Below, piece by piece: positions 8,693-16,935 of a DNA stretch of 64,000 nt. Within the stretch, counting starts at the first letter, position 1; each line of letters opens with the position of its first letter. The stretch is taken from the NCBI GenBank assembly GCA_038207265.1, contig JBBQZZ010000002.1:496001-560000 (forward strand), in the 5' to 3' direction. The notes under the pieces are model-generated. The model did not search any database. It worked only from the letters and a program-made list of their open reading frames with translations, and had not been told where the DNA came from. The position numbers were made by a program, and so were the translations under genes. The stretch comes from JACMLD01 sp038207265 (GTDB lineage: Bacteria > Bacteroidota > Bacteroidia > Chitinophagales > Chitinophagaceae).

Positions 8693-9811
8693 ATGAATGC
8701 AACAAAAACTGCCTGGTATCAAATAGAAAATATAGCCGAACTGGATACACCTGCATTGGTTATCTATCCTGATCGGGTGAAAGCCAATATTCAAACTGCC
8801 ATTAAAATGATTGGCGAGGTGGATCGATTACGCCCGCATATCAAAACCAATAAAGCAATTGAACCCACAAAAATGATGATTGAGGCAGGCATACATAAGT
8901 TCAAATGTGCTACCATCGCTGAAGCCGAAATGCTGGGCATCTGTAAGGCCAGCGACGTTTTACTGGCTTATCAACCCAGCGGGCCCAAATTGCACAGGTT
9001 TGTTGCCGTTATAAAGAAATATCCCGGCACCGTTTATTCCTGTCTTACAGATAACCTGGAAGCTGCCAGGCAGATGGCGGATGTGTTTACCTTTTATGGC
9101 ATAGACGTTCCCGTCTATATTGATATGAATGTTGGAATGAACCGCACAGGGATTAGTACCGGTAAGACTGTTGCATTATACACATCGCTAACTGGTTTGA
9201 AAGGAATACATCCAATAGGATTACATGCGTATGATGGCCATATCAGGGACAGCGAGTTTGAACTGCGTACTCAAAAATGTGATGAAGCTTATCAACAAGT
9301 TGAGCGGGTGCGCCAGGAACTGATCGAGAAAGGATATCCGAAGCCTGTCATTGTTATGGGTGGATCTCCCGGTTATTCTGTGCATTGCAAAAGAACCAAT
9401 ATCGAATGCAGCCCGGGAACATTTATTTACTGGGATAAAGGGTATAAGGATCTTTGTCCGGAACAAAATTTTCTTACTGCGGCATTGGTCGTATCCAGGA
9501 TTATTTCTTTGCCGGCGGATAATAAGATTTGTCTTGACCTGGGACATAAATCAATAGCGGCAGAAAACGAAATTGGCCGGCGCGTTTATTTTCTAAATGC
9601 AACTGAATTGGAAGCAATAGGACAAAGTGAGGAACATCTTGTTGTTGAAACCTCCGCCAATCATTCTTACGAAGTTGGTGATGTATTATATGGACTGCCC
9701 ATACATGTTTGTCCTACTATTGCATTATACGAACGGGCTATTACGATTGAAAATGGTAAAACCACGGGAGAATGGAAAACCGTGGCAAGGGATAGAAAGA
9801 TTACCGTTTAA
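8693..9811 (+). CDS. D-threonine aldolase / D-serine dehydratase-like PLP enzyme
   Basis: Alanine-racemase-type (fold III) PLP enzyme of 372 residues. LDTPALVIYPDRVKANI opens the TIM barrel; the PLP lysine is Lys51 in RPHIKTNK. The C-terminal beta domain ends with a GLPIHVCPTIALYE block, whose His and Cys correspond to the metal site of D-threonine aldolase and eukaryotic-type D-serine dehydratase. Such enzymes cleave D-beta-hydroxy amino acids to glycine plus an aldehyde, or dehydrate D-serine. Which one applies cannot be told from sequence alone. With the GntP permease and RidA upstream it suggests uptake and breakdown of a D-hydroxy amino acid. Confidence 0.88.
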   Translation: MNATKTAWYQIENIAELDTPALVIYPDRVKANIQTAIKMIGEVDRLRPHIKTNKAIEPTKMMIEAGIHKFKCATIAEAEMLGICKASDVLLAYQPSGPKLHRFVAVIKKYPGTVYSCLTDNLEAARQMADVFTFYGIDVPVYIDMNVGMNRTGISTGKTVALYTSLTGLKGIHPIGLHAYDGHIRDSEFELRTQKCDEAYQQVERVRQELIEKGYPKPVIVMGGSPGYSVHCKRTNIECSPGTFIYWDKGYKDLCPEQNFLTAALVVSRIISLPADNKICLDLGHKSIAAENEIGRRVYFLNATELEAIGQSEEHLVVETSANHSYEVGDVLYGLPIHVCPTIALYERAITIENGKTTGEWKTVARDRKITV

Positions 9812-9949
9812 TGCTTTTTATCGCAGGCAAATCTTTGAAAATTATTTAGGAATATTAAATTCTATCTTAAGTAAGTGAAAGCCTTGGTGCTACAGAAGTT
9901 TCATGCTTTCGCAGGTAAAAAATAATTTTTATTTCAAGATTGGCACAAT

Positions 9950-9982
9950 TATTTAGGATTAATATCATCATTATCCTAAATA
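9950..9982. promoter_or_regulatory. Dyad just upstream of a lipoprotein gene, possible operator or 5' hairpin
   Basis: TATTTAGGAT (9950-9959) and ATCCTAAATA (9973-9982) are exact reverse complements separated by 13 nt, ending 7 nt before the ATG at 9990. The same left arm occurs as AATTATTTAGGA at both 9840-9851 and 9947-9958. Confidence 0.4.
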
Positions 9983-9989
9983 GTATTCT

Positions 9990-11015
9990 ATGAAAACCAG
10001 CACTTCCACTGCATTATTTTATTTTCCTTCCATACTAATTTGTATTTTAATTTTCAATGGTTGTAAAAAGGAAAGTTCAGGCACGGGCCCAGGCGCTCAT
10101 CAACCACCTACTGATACAAGTCATATGCCTGGTGGCAGTAATTGTACCGCTACAAAAGCAGATGCAGAAAGCATTGCAATTTTCCCTGCTGACAATTCAT
10201 GGAACCAGGATGTTTCATCAGCAGCCGTAGATCCCGGAAGTGCGCAGATACTTGCAGCGTATTCTACAACCGGGTTACATGCAGATTTTGGAAGTGGCAT
10301 GTGGGATAATGCGCCCATTGGTATTCCGTATACGGTAGTGTGTGGCAGCCAGGCTAAAATTGGTATTGTATTCCGTTCAAATGGCTATGACGGTAATTAT
10401 GGAGATGAAAGTGATCCGGGTCCGTATCCAATACCTCTTAATACAGCTATTGAAGGCAATGGCCTGGGTGGCGACTCACATGTTATAACTGTTGACAAAG
10501 AAAACAGTATACTATATGAATTATACAATGCAAGTGTAAATGGTGATCATTGGGAAGCTTCTTCCGGTGCGGTTTTCAATTTAAAATCAAATCAATTGAG
10601 ACAGGATGGGTGGACCTCTGCCGATGCGGCCGGGCTTCCCATTTTTCCCGGACTTGTGCGATACGAAGAAATTGTCAAAGGGGTAATTGATCATCCGATC
10701 CGTTTTACATTATCAAAATCAAATGTAAAGCCATCATACGTTGCGCCAGCCAGGCATAAAGTAAACAGTACCGGCGGGCAGTATTCACTTCCATTTGGTG
10801 CTAAGATTAGATTGAAAGCTAATTTTAATATCAGTGGTTATCCGGCGGCTGATCAAATTATATTAACTGCCATGAAGAAATACGGTTTAATACTGGCTGA
10901 TATCGGCAGCAATATGTATATCACAGGTGCCCCTGATGAACGCTGGAACAATGATGAGCTCCAGCAATTGGGAAAAGTAAAAGCATCGGATTTTGAAGTA
11001 GTGAAATTTAACTAA
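9990..11015 (+). CDS. Secreted lipoprotein of unknown function
   Basis: 341 residues. An N-terminal leader ends in a lipobox (LIFNGCKKESS), then a Gly/Pro/Thr linker of about 25 residues. The mature part starts AIFPADNSWNQDVSSAAVDP and contains repeated Gly/Asp-rich stretches (SNGYDGNYGDESDPGPYPIP, GNGLGGDSHVITVDKE, YELYNASVNGDHWEA) and a C-terminus ITGAPDERWNNDELQQL. I do not recognise a named domain; the pattern resembles a family of large-surface secreted proteins of soil bacteria annotated as hypothetical. No catalytic motif can be asserted. It converges on a CBS gene, and an operator-like dyad precedes it. Confidence 0.8.
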   Translation: MKTSTSTALFYFPSILICILIFNGCKKESSGTGPGAHQPPTDTSHMPGGSNCTATKADAESIAIFPADNSWNQDVSSAAVDPGSAQILAAYSTTGLHADFGSGMWDNAPIGIPYTVVCGSQAKIGIVFRSNGYDGNYGDESDPGPYPIPLNTAIEGNGLGGDSHVITVDKENSILYELYNASVNGDHWEASSGAVFNLKSNQLRQDGWTSADAAGLPIFPGLVRYEEIVKGVIDHPIRFTLSKSNVKPSYVAPARHKVNSTGGQYSLPFGAKIRLKANFNISGYPAADQIILTAMKKYGLILADIGSNMYITGAPDERWNNDELQQLGKVKASDFEVVKFN

Positions 11016-11061
11016 ATCCTTTTACAAGTTGCGTAGTTCAATGTTCATAATTTATGGTTAT

Positions 11062-11108
11062 TTGCTCATGAAAACAACACCCGTGGTGTAATTTGTTACC
11101 ATGAGCAA
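11062..11108. terminator. Long imperfect hairpin between convergent genes
   Basis: TTGCTCATG (11062-11070) pairs exactly with CATGAGCAA (11100-11108). Inside it AACAA pairs with TTGTT and CACC with GGTG. The whole 47-nt dyad can fold into one long interrupted stem between the lipoprotein and CBS genes. It lacks a T tract, so intrinsic termination is uncertain; an RNA element or protein site is also possible. Confidence 0.45.
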
Positions 11109-11130
11109 TCAACCATTTTACCATCAAAAA

Positions 11131-11565
11131 TTACATACTTGCGTGTAAATAGTCTTTTAATTGTGAAATGGTTTCTTCCTGTGACAGAATCGTTTCTTTT
11201 ACCACATCGTTGATAGAGATAATACCACAAATGGAATCATTTTCGAATACCGGCAGGTAACGAATATTGTTTTCACTCATCAGGTGCATACAGACTTCGA
11301 TAGAATTATCTGGTGTTATGCGTGGTAAGCCTATGGACATGATCTCTTCTACCCGTGTTTCAGAAGAATGTTTTCCTTTCAGGATTACTTTCCTGGCATA
11401 ATCTCTTTCTGTAAGCAGTCCGAAATAATCTTCTCCTTCCATTATCAGAACGGATCCAATGTTTTTTTCAGCCATCAGTTTCAGGGCATCTATAACCGTG
11501 GTGTCGGGAGAAATAGAGATAGCAGCTTTGCCCTTGCGGCGTAAAATATCAGCAACTTTTTTCAT
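11131..11565 (-). CDS. CBS-domain protein
   Basis: 144 residues made almost entirely of two CBS motifs: first about residues 8-65 (SISPDTTVIDALKLMAEKN, GLLTERDYARKVIL), second about 72-130 (RITPDNSIEVCMHLMSENN, GIISINDVVKETI). A paired CBS (Bateman) module typically binds adenine nucleotides and acts as an energy sensor. No enzyme domain is fused, and the partner is unknown. The 162-bp spacer to the divergent reductase gene could carry promoters for both. Confidence 0.92.
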   Translation of the reverse strand: MKKVADILRRKGKAAISISPDTTVIDALKLMAEKNIGSVLIMEGEDYFGLLTERDYARKVILKGKHSSETRVEEIMSIGLPRITPDNSIEVCMHLMSENNIRYLPVFENDSICGIISINDVVKETILSQEETISQLKDYLHASM

Positions 11566-11727
11566 TTCGCAATCGTTTTTTGTTATCCGTAAGTTAATGA
11601 ATTTATCGGTTTTTGTAATATTACAGTGTAAGTTTTTATGAATAGCCCGCTACTGTAATCAGTTTAATAGTTTGTTGGGTGGCAATCTTTAAATGGAGTA
11701 AGTTTAGCCAATAATTATAAAAATGAA

Positions 11728-12768
11728 ATGGGTTTGTACAAAGAACTTCGGGTAACGGGAATAAAAAATGAGACGGCTGCATGTAAAACTTTTTTCCTGG
11801 AAACGATTGACGGGTCAGCATTGCCTTACAAACCAGGGCAATTTCTCACTTTTGTCTTTCAAAAAAATGATACCGAAGAAAGGAGAAGTTATTCCTTTTC
11901 GTCAACGCCTGTTTTAGACGAACCAATGTCTGTCACCATAAAAAGAGTCGAAAATGGAGAATATTCGAGGAAATTAATAGACAATGTCAGCAGGGGGGAT
12001 GTATTGACAACAATTGGTGCCGGAGGCTTCTTTGTGCTGCCAAATAATTTTGGTCAGTACCGGCAAGTATTTTTTATTGCGGCCGGCAGCGGAATCACAC
12101 CTGTTTATTCGCTTATTAAAACTGTGTTGTTGCAATATCCGGAATTAAATGTGGTATTGATTTATAGTAATACGTCGAAGCATACCTGTATATTTTATGA
12201 AGCGTTGACGCAACTGGCAAAGGATTTTGAAACAAGATTTACCATAGAGTTTTTATTTAGCCAGGTACAAAACCTGGAAAGGGCAAGGCTGAGCAAGTGG
12301 TTACTTGAGATTTTATTACACACTTACAGAAAGGAATCTTTTGACAACAGCCTATTTTATCTATGTGGTCCATTTGATTACATGCGTATGGCCAGCATTG
12401 CATTGCTGGAAAACAAAGTGTCTTTGCACAATATCCGCAAAGAAAATTTCAATACGCTTCAACCGGAAAAAAAGACGCCGCCTCCCGATATTGAAAAGCA
12501 TATGGTGCACATTCAGATAGAAGGGAGAAAATATAATTTACTTGTACAGTATCCGCAAACCATTTTGCAAACAGCAAAGAAAGCCGGTATTAAACTGCCA
12601 TATAGTTGCCAAGCAGGTCGGTGCGGTAGTTGTGCTGCATTTTGTTCAAGGGGCCAGGTATGGATGAGTTACAATGAAGTTTTACTGGATGGCGAAATTG
12701 AAAAAGGTAAAGTGCTTACCTGCGTTGGTTATCCCATTGGTGGAGACGTTACCTTGAATTTCGATTAG
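11728..12768 (+). CDS. FAD/NAD(P)H oxidoreductase with C-terminal [2Fe-2S] ferredoxin domain (PaaE/HCP-reductase type)
   Basis: 346 residues with three domains: FAD-binding barrel (about 1-100, with RRSYSFSS flavin motif), NAD(P)-binding domain (about 105-235, AAGSGITPVYSLIK and LCGPFDYM), and plant-type ferredoxin domain (about 258-346) with the cluster ligands in CQAGRCGSCAAFC and a later Cys in CVGYP. It passes electrons from NAD(P)H through FAD to the iron-sulfur cluster. Relatives include PaaE and NADH:hybrid-cluster-protein reductases. No oxygenase genes are adjacent, so the electron acceptor is unknown. ATG 11728 is chosen; an ATG at 11723 in another frame stops quickly. Confidence 0.92.
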   Translation: MGLYKELRVTGIKNETAACKTFFLETIDGSALPYKPGQFLTFVFQKNDTEERRSYSFSSTPVLDEPMSVTIKRVENGEYSRKLIDNVSRGDVLTTIGAGGFFVLPNNFGQYRQVFFIAAGSGITPVYSLIKTVLLQYPELNVVLIYSNTSKHTCIFYEALTQLAKDFETRFTIEFLFSQVQNLERARLSKWLLEILLHTYRKESFDNSLFYLCGPFDYMRMASIALLENKVSLHNIRKENFNTLQPEKKTPPPDIEKHMVHIQIEGRKYNLLVQYPQTILQTAKKAGIKLPYSCQAGRCGSCAAFCSRGQVWMSYNEVLLDGEIEKGKVLTCVGYPIGGDVTLNFD

Positions 12769-12903
12769 TATTTTCTTTTTACCATCTGATAAACTATCAT
12801 GATGCTGAGCGTTTAAAAGCAACTTAATTTTTTTCTGCAGACAACCCGCAGGCATGGTTAAACGTATTAAACGTATCAAGTTTGTGTGTATAAACGTCGT
12901 GCG

Positions 12904-13320
12904 ATGAAAAAAAGAAATATTAAAATTACCGGTATTGTAATATTGCTGTTTTTGTTACTGGGAACAGCTATTGTATACCAGATGTACAATAAGCCCCACC
13001 GATCTATTGAATCAGAAACTGCCTTAATTATCTCAGCTGAAAACCTTGCGTTAAGCTATTCTAAAAATGAAGCCAGTGCTGATAAAAAATACCTGGATAA
13101 GCCAATACAGGTAACCGGTTTGATTGCAGACATTGCAAATAACCAGCAAAATAAGCAGGTGGTGGTATTGCAGGGCACAGACCTCAGCGGCGTTCAGTGT
13201 ACATTGGAACAAAATAATAATGCATTGAAAAAAGGTGCTAATGTAATTATCAAAGGATTTTGTACAGGTTATCTCACGGATGTAATCCTGGATCGTTGTG
13301 TGGTTGTTGAAATCAAATAA
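12904..13320 (+). CDS. OB-fold (tRNA_anti-like) membrane-anchored protein
   Basis: 138 residues from ATG 12904; an upstream start at 12886 would add six residues before the basic MKKRNIK leader. One N-terminal membrane segment (GIVILLFLLLGTAIVYQMY) is followed by a periplasmic domain with KYLDKPIQVTGLIADI, VVLQGTDLSGVQCTL and GANVIIKGFCTGYLTDVILDRC, the pattern of the tRNA_anti-like OB-fold family that is widespread in Bacteroidota. Function is not established. The YceI gene follows by 27 bp and the same pairing is common, so the two may act together in the periplasm. Confidence 0.85.
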   Translation: MKKRNIKITGIVILLFLLLGTAIVYQMYNKPHRSIESETALIISAENLALSYSKNEASADKKYLDKPIQVTGLIADIANNQQNKQVVVLQGTDLSGVQCTLEQNNNALKKGANVIIKGFCTGYLTDVILDRCVVVEIK

Positions 13321-13347
13321 GAGAATATAAAGAATAAGTAAAACAGC

Positions 13348-13896
13348 ATGAAGAATTTGTTTATTATAGTGTTCTTGTTGTTTTATCAGTTGTCCGCTGC
13401 ACAAGATATTTTAATTACAAAAAGGGGACAGATTTCTTTTTTTTCAAAAACTCCGCTGGAGAACATTGATGCCCAAAATAACGAAGTATCGAGTGTGCTG
13501 AATAAACAAAATGGTGAAATTGTTTTTGCGGTACTCATCAAAGGATTTCATTTTGAACGTGCTTTGATGGAAGAACATTTTAATGAGAATTATCTGGAGA
13601 GTGATAAATACCCAAAATCAACCTTCAGGGGAACGATAACCAATATAGCATCTGTTAATTTTACTACAGATGGTACTTATAACGTTTCCGCTGAAGGGGA
13701 TTTAACCATCCATAACGTTACAAAAAAAATAAATCTGCCCGGTACAATTATTGTAAAAGCCGGCCAACCGGAATTGCATTGCAAATTCAAATTGCTGCTA
13801 AGTGATTATGACATAAAAATTCCTTCTCTCGTAGCAGATAAAATACAGGAGACTATTAATATTGCGGTGGATTGCAGGTATGAAGTGAAGAAGTAG
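13348..13896 (+). CDS. YceI-family periplasmic protein
   Basis: 182 residues with a cleavable signal peptide (FLLFYQLSAAQD). The mature part has the lipocalin-like YceI pattern: GQISFFSKTPLENIDAQNN, FHFERALMEEHFNENYLESD, YPKSTFRG, and LTIHNVTKKINLPG. YceI proteins bind isoprenoid or other amphiphilic ligands in a beta-barrel; the ligand here is unknown. Same strand and 27 bp after the OB-fold gene, so probably one operon. It converges on the sulfhydrylase gene only 10 bp away. Confidence 0.93.
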   Translation: MKNLFIIVFLLFYQLSAAQDILITKRGQISFFSKTPLENIDAQNNEVSSVLNKQNGEIVFAVLIKGFHFERALMEEHFNENYLESDKYPKSTFRGTITNIASVNFTTDGTYNVSAEGDLTIHNVTKKINLPGTIIVKAGQPELHCKFKLLLSDYDIKIPSLVADKIQETINIAVDCRYEVKK

Positions 13897-13906
13897 AAGC
13901 GTTTTC

Positions 13907-15076
13907 TTATGACTCCAGCGCCTGTAATATATCGTTCAATATATCGTCCACATGTTCCAATCCCACGGAAATACGTATAAGCCCCGGTGTTATATTGACG
14001 GCCTGTCTTTCTTCTTCCGTTAATTTAGCGTGGGTGGTACTTGCCGGGTGAGATGCAATACTCCTCGTGTCTCCGAGATTAGCAGTGAGCGACAACATTT
14101 GTAAATTATTCAGGAATTGGCGACCAGCTTCCAGTCCGCCTTTTAATTCAAAGCAAACAATGCCACCTCCATTCTTCATTTGTTTAATGGCAACAGCATG
14201 TTGCGGGTGACTTTTTAAATAGGGATATTTCAGCCAGGTAATTTTGGGATGATTCTCAAGCGCGGTTGCAATAGCCAATGCATTCTTCGCATGGCGTTCC
14301 ATGCGAACATCCAGGGTTTCCAGACTCTTACTTAATACCCACGCGTTGAAGGGAGACATTGCAGGACCGGTACTACGGCAAAATAAATGGATCTCTTGTA
14401 TCAATTCTTTTCTGCCGAGTATAACGCCGCCCAATACACGCCCTTGTCCATCGATCCACTTGGTTGCTGAATGCACCACCAGGTCTGCCCCATAATCTAC
14501 CGGTCTCTGGTTGACTGGCGTGGCGAAACAATTATCTACATTCAGGATTAACTTATGTTTTTTCGACAGCTTACCGATGAATTCCAAATCAATAATATCC
14601 AGTCCCGGGTTGGTCGGGGTTTCCAGGTAAATCATTTTTGTATTGGGACGGATAGCAGCTTCCCAGGTTTCGGGCTGACCGGCATTTACGAAACTGCATT
14701 CAATTCCATAGTTTGGCAAAAATTTTTTCAGGACAGTATAAGTGCTGCCGAAAATAGCACTGCAGGATATTATATGGTCACCTTTTTTCAACAATGCCAT
14801 GAACGAAGCAAATACCGCACTCATACCCGTTGAAGTAGCAAAGCCTGCTTCGGCACCTTCCAGTGCACACATCTTATCGGTAAATTCTTTTACACTTGGG
14901 TTACTGAATCGACTGTAAATATTATCTGTTGTTTCATCGGCAAATGCAGCGCGCATGTCTTCTGCGTTATCGAATGTAAAGCTGCTTGTAAGGTACATGG
15001 GCGTGGCATGTTCCATTTCATTGGTGCGTTCAGTTTGTATGCGGATGGCTTTTGTTATCGGGTGTTGTTCCTTCAT
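13907..15076 (-). CDS. metZ: O-acetyl/O-succinylhomoserine sulfhydrylase-type PLP enzyme
   Basis: Cys/Met metabolism PLP enzyme of 389 residues. The PLP lysine is Lys206 in HSATKWIDGQGRVLGG; other family marks are SRFSNPSVKEF, EGAEAGFATSTGMSA and SLGDTRS-like SLTANLGDTRSIASHP. The GRVLGG after the lysine and the length point to the MetZ (direct sulfhydrylation) subgroup, making homocysteine from activated homoserine plus sulfide; cystathionine gamma-synthase or gamma-lyase cannot be fully excluded. metX lies less than 1 kb away on the other strand and would supply the activated homoserine. Confidence 0.88.
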   Translation of the reverse strand: MKEQHPITKAIRIQTERTNEMEHATPMYLTSSFTFDNAEDMRAAFADETTDNIYSRFSNPSVKEFTDKMCALEGAEAGFATSTGMSAVFASFMALLKKGDHIISCSAIFGSTYTVLKKFLPNYGIECSFVNAGQPETWEAAIRPNTKMIYLETPTNPGLDIIDLEFIGKLSKKHKLILNVDNCFATPVNQRPVDYGADLVVHSATKWIDGQGRVLGGVILGRKELIQEIHLFCRSTGPAMSPFNAWVLSKSLETLDVRMERHAKNALAIATALENHPKITWLKYPYLKSHPQHAVAIKQMKNGGGIVCFELKGGLEAGRQFLNNLQMLSLTANLGDTRSIASHPASTTHAKLTEEERQAVNITPGLIRISVGLEHVDDILNDILQALES

Positions 15077-15270
15077 GGGTGTAAATAAATTTATTTTTTA
15101 TATGGAACACAGATTATTATGATTGTTAGGATTTTTGCTGCTTAGCCTGTTATTTTTTGTATTCATTTTAAAAAGCTTGACGCATTTTAGATGCTGGCTT
15201 GAATTCAATCCGCTAAATCAAAAATTTCTTAACAAGCATAAGAATATAAGCCTACCCGCCACCGAGTCAG

Positions 15271-15350
15271 ATTCTATACTTTATACTTAGAACTTATATC
15301 TTACTACTTCCTTCCAAATTTTTTACTTAGTACTTAATACTTATTACTTT
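15271..15350. repeat. Quasi-periodic ACTT-rich intergenic element (copy B)
   Basis: The spacer between the sulfhydrylase and OsmC genes holds about nine ACTT words at roughly 8-11 nt spacing (TATACTTTATACTTAGAACT..., TACTTAGTACTTAATACTTA). The words resemble those at copies A (8588) and D (47585). It lies just after the stop of the OsmC gene (minus strand). Confidence 0.45.
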
Positions 15351-15352
15351 CC

Positions 15353-15772
15353 TCAGAGCACTTTCACCTCCCACGTAATAGCTGCTCCGGCACGACGCAT
15401 GGTTTCTGCAACAGAACAGTATTTGTCCATGGATAATTCGCAGGCGCGTTTTGCCTTTTCCGAATCAATTTTGCCTTTCAATTCAAAAACAATATGTACT
15501 TTTTCCCACAGAGAAGGTTCCTTACCTTTTTCACGATCTCCCTCAAGCTTCATGGAAAAACTATCAACTGTTTGCCGTTGCTTTTTTAAAATGCTCACAA
15601 TGTCAATTCCACTGCAGCCGCCCAGTCCGATCAATAGCATTTGCATGGGACGAATGCCGAAATTACTCCCGCCACCATCCGGGCTGGTGTCCATTTTAAC
15701 GGTATGTCCCGCAGCATCAGTACCCACAAATCCATAATCACCTTCTTTTCGGACAATGTCAATTTTGATCAT
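15353..15772 (-). CDS. OsmC-family protein
   Basis: 139 residues from ATG 15772; the 22-residue upstream extension is unlike the family. The two conserved redox cysteines are present in GLGGCSGIDIVSILKK and MDKYCSVAETMRRAG, so a thiol-dependent peroxidase-type or related activity is possible. The early MDTSPDGGGSNFGIRPMQ segment is typical of the YhfA-like OsmC branch. It lies between and divergent from metX with a 69-bp spacer. The neighbourhood with sulfur-amino-acid genes may reflect a sulfur or thiol function, which is inference. Confidence 0.9.
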   Translation of the reverse strand: MIKIDIVRKEGDYGFVGTDAAGHTVKMDTSPDGGGSNFGIRPMQMLLIGLGGCSGIDIVSILKKQRQTVDSFSMKLEGDREKGKEPSLWEKVHIVFELKGKIDSEKAKRACELSMDKYCSVAETMRRAGAAITWEVKVL

Positions 15773-15841
15773 TTGCCAATATTTTTTGCAAATGTAGTTC
15801 ATGAGGCCTTTACTTTGCAAATTCAATCGCATAGCCAATTA

Positions 15842-16852
15842 ATGGAGTATTTTCACAGCCCGCATGAATTTAATCTTGAGAATGGATCATCCCTGCCCGA
15901 AATCAGCATTGCATACAATACTTATGGAACGCTGAACCAGGAAAAGTCTAATGTGGTTTGGATTTGCCATCACCTAACCGCTAATTCAGCAGTGGCAGAG
16001 TGGTGGCCGGGGATGGTTGGCGCCGGGCATATAATAGATCCTCAAAAATATTTTATTGTATGTGCCAATATGCTGGGCTCCTGTTATGGTACCACGGGTC
16101 CGTTGTCAATTAATCCTTTCACGAATCAACCCTATTTCAGTACTTTTCCTGCCGTCTCCATTCGTGATATGGTAAAAGCGCATATCCTGCTCCGTCAGTA
16201 TCTGGGTATTGAAAAAATTCATTTATTGATTGGTGGCAGTATGGGTGGTTACCAGGCAATGGAATGGTGCCTGGTGCATGGAGAGCAAATTGATCAGTTA
16301 TTTTTATTAACCACATCTGCCGCAGAAACAGCCTGGGGCATTGCAGTACATACAGCCCAAAGACTTGCGATAGAAGCAGACAATAGCTGGCAGCATTCAG
16401 ATGTACGCGCCGGAAATAAAGGTTTGAAAGCCGCGCGTGCTATCGGTATGCTCACTTATCGCAATTATGGATTGCTGGTTCAAAATCAAACTGATTCTGA
16501 CCCGGAAAAAATGGACAACTATAGAGCCTCTTCTTATATTATTTACCAGGGCGATAAACTGGCAAACCGGTTCAATGCCTTTAGCTATTGGTTGCTCACC
16601 AAATCCATGGACAGCCATAATATTAGTCGCGGACGTGGTGGTGATACGGCAAAAGTTTTACAGCAGATGAAACAACGTTGCCTTATCATTGGTGTTAACA
16701 GCGATATATTATGCCCGCTGGAAGAACAACGTTTTATCACAACCCATATGCCCAATGCAACTTTTATTGCAATCGACTCCGCTTATGGTCATGATGGTTT
16801 TATGGTTGAGTCGGATAAAATTTCGCATTACCTGAAGCTATGGCTGGAATAA
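15842..16852 (+). CDS. metX: Homoserine O-acyltransferase (MetX family)
   Basis: Alpha/beta-hydrolase acyltransferase that activates homoserine for methionine synthesis. ATG 15842 gives 336 residues; the open frame continues upstream but that part overlaps the OsmC gene and is unrelated. Landmarks: HHLTANS near residue 39, ANMLGSCYGTTGP, nucleophile Ser133 in GGSMGGYQAMEW, catalytic Asp in GVNSDILCPLEEQ and His in YGHDGFMVE. Acetyl versus succinyl specificity cannot be decided from the sequence, although MetX enzymes of this type usually use acetyl-CoA. Together with the nearby sulfhydrylase it forms the two-step homoserine to homocysteine route. Confidence 0.92.
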   Translation: MEYFHSPHEFNLENGSSLPEISIAYNTYGTLNQEKSNVVWICHHLTANSAVAEWWPGMVGAGHIIDPQKYFIVCANMLGSCYGTTGPLSINPFTNQPYFSTFPAVSIRDMVKAHILLRQYLGIEKIHLLIGGSMGGYQAMEWCLVHGEQIDQLFLLTTSAAETAWGIAVHTAQRLAIEADNSWQHSDVRAGNKGLKAARAIGMLTYRNYGLLVQNQTDSDPEKMDNYRASSYIIYQGDKLANRFNAFSYWLLTKSMDSHNISRGRGGDTAKVLQQMKQRCLIIGVNSDILCPLEEQRFITTHMPNATFIAIDSAYGHDGFMVESDKISHYLKLWLE

Positions 16853-16935
16853 TTGAATAAAGCATTGATCGTCGTCTGAATTTTTTTTGAATGACGATCG
16901 AAAAACCGGTCTGTTGAAACTACCGGATCTCTTAT

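Noticed and set aside
15641..15841. Upstream extension of the metX frame
   Set aside because: Antisense to the OsmC gene; no MetX similarity before the ATG at 15842.
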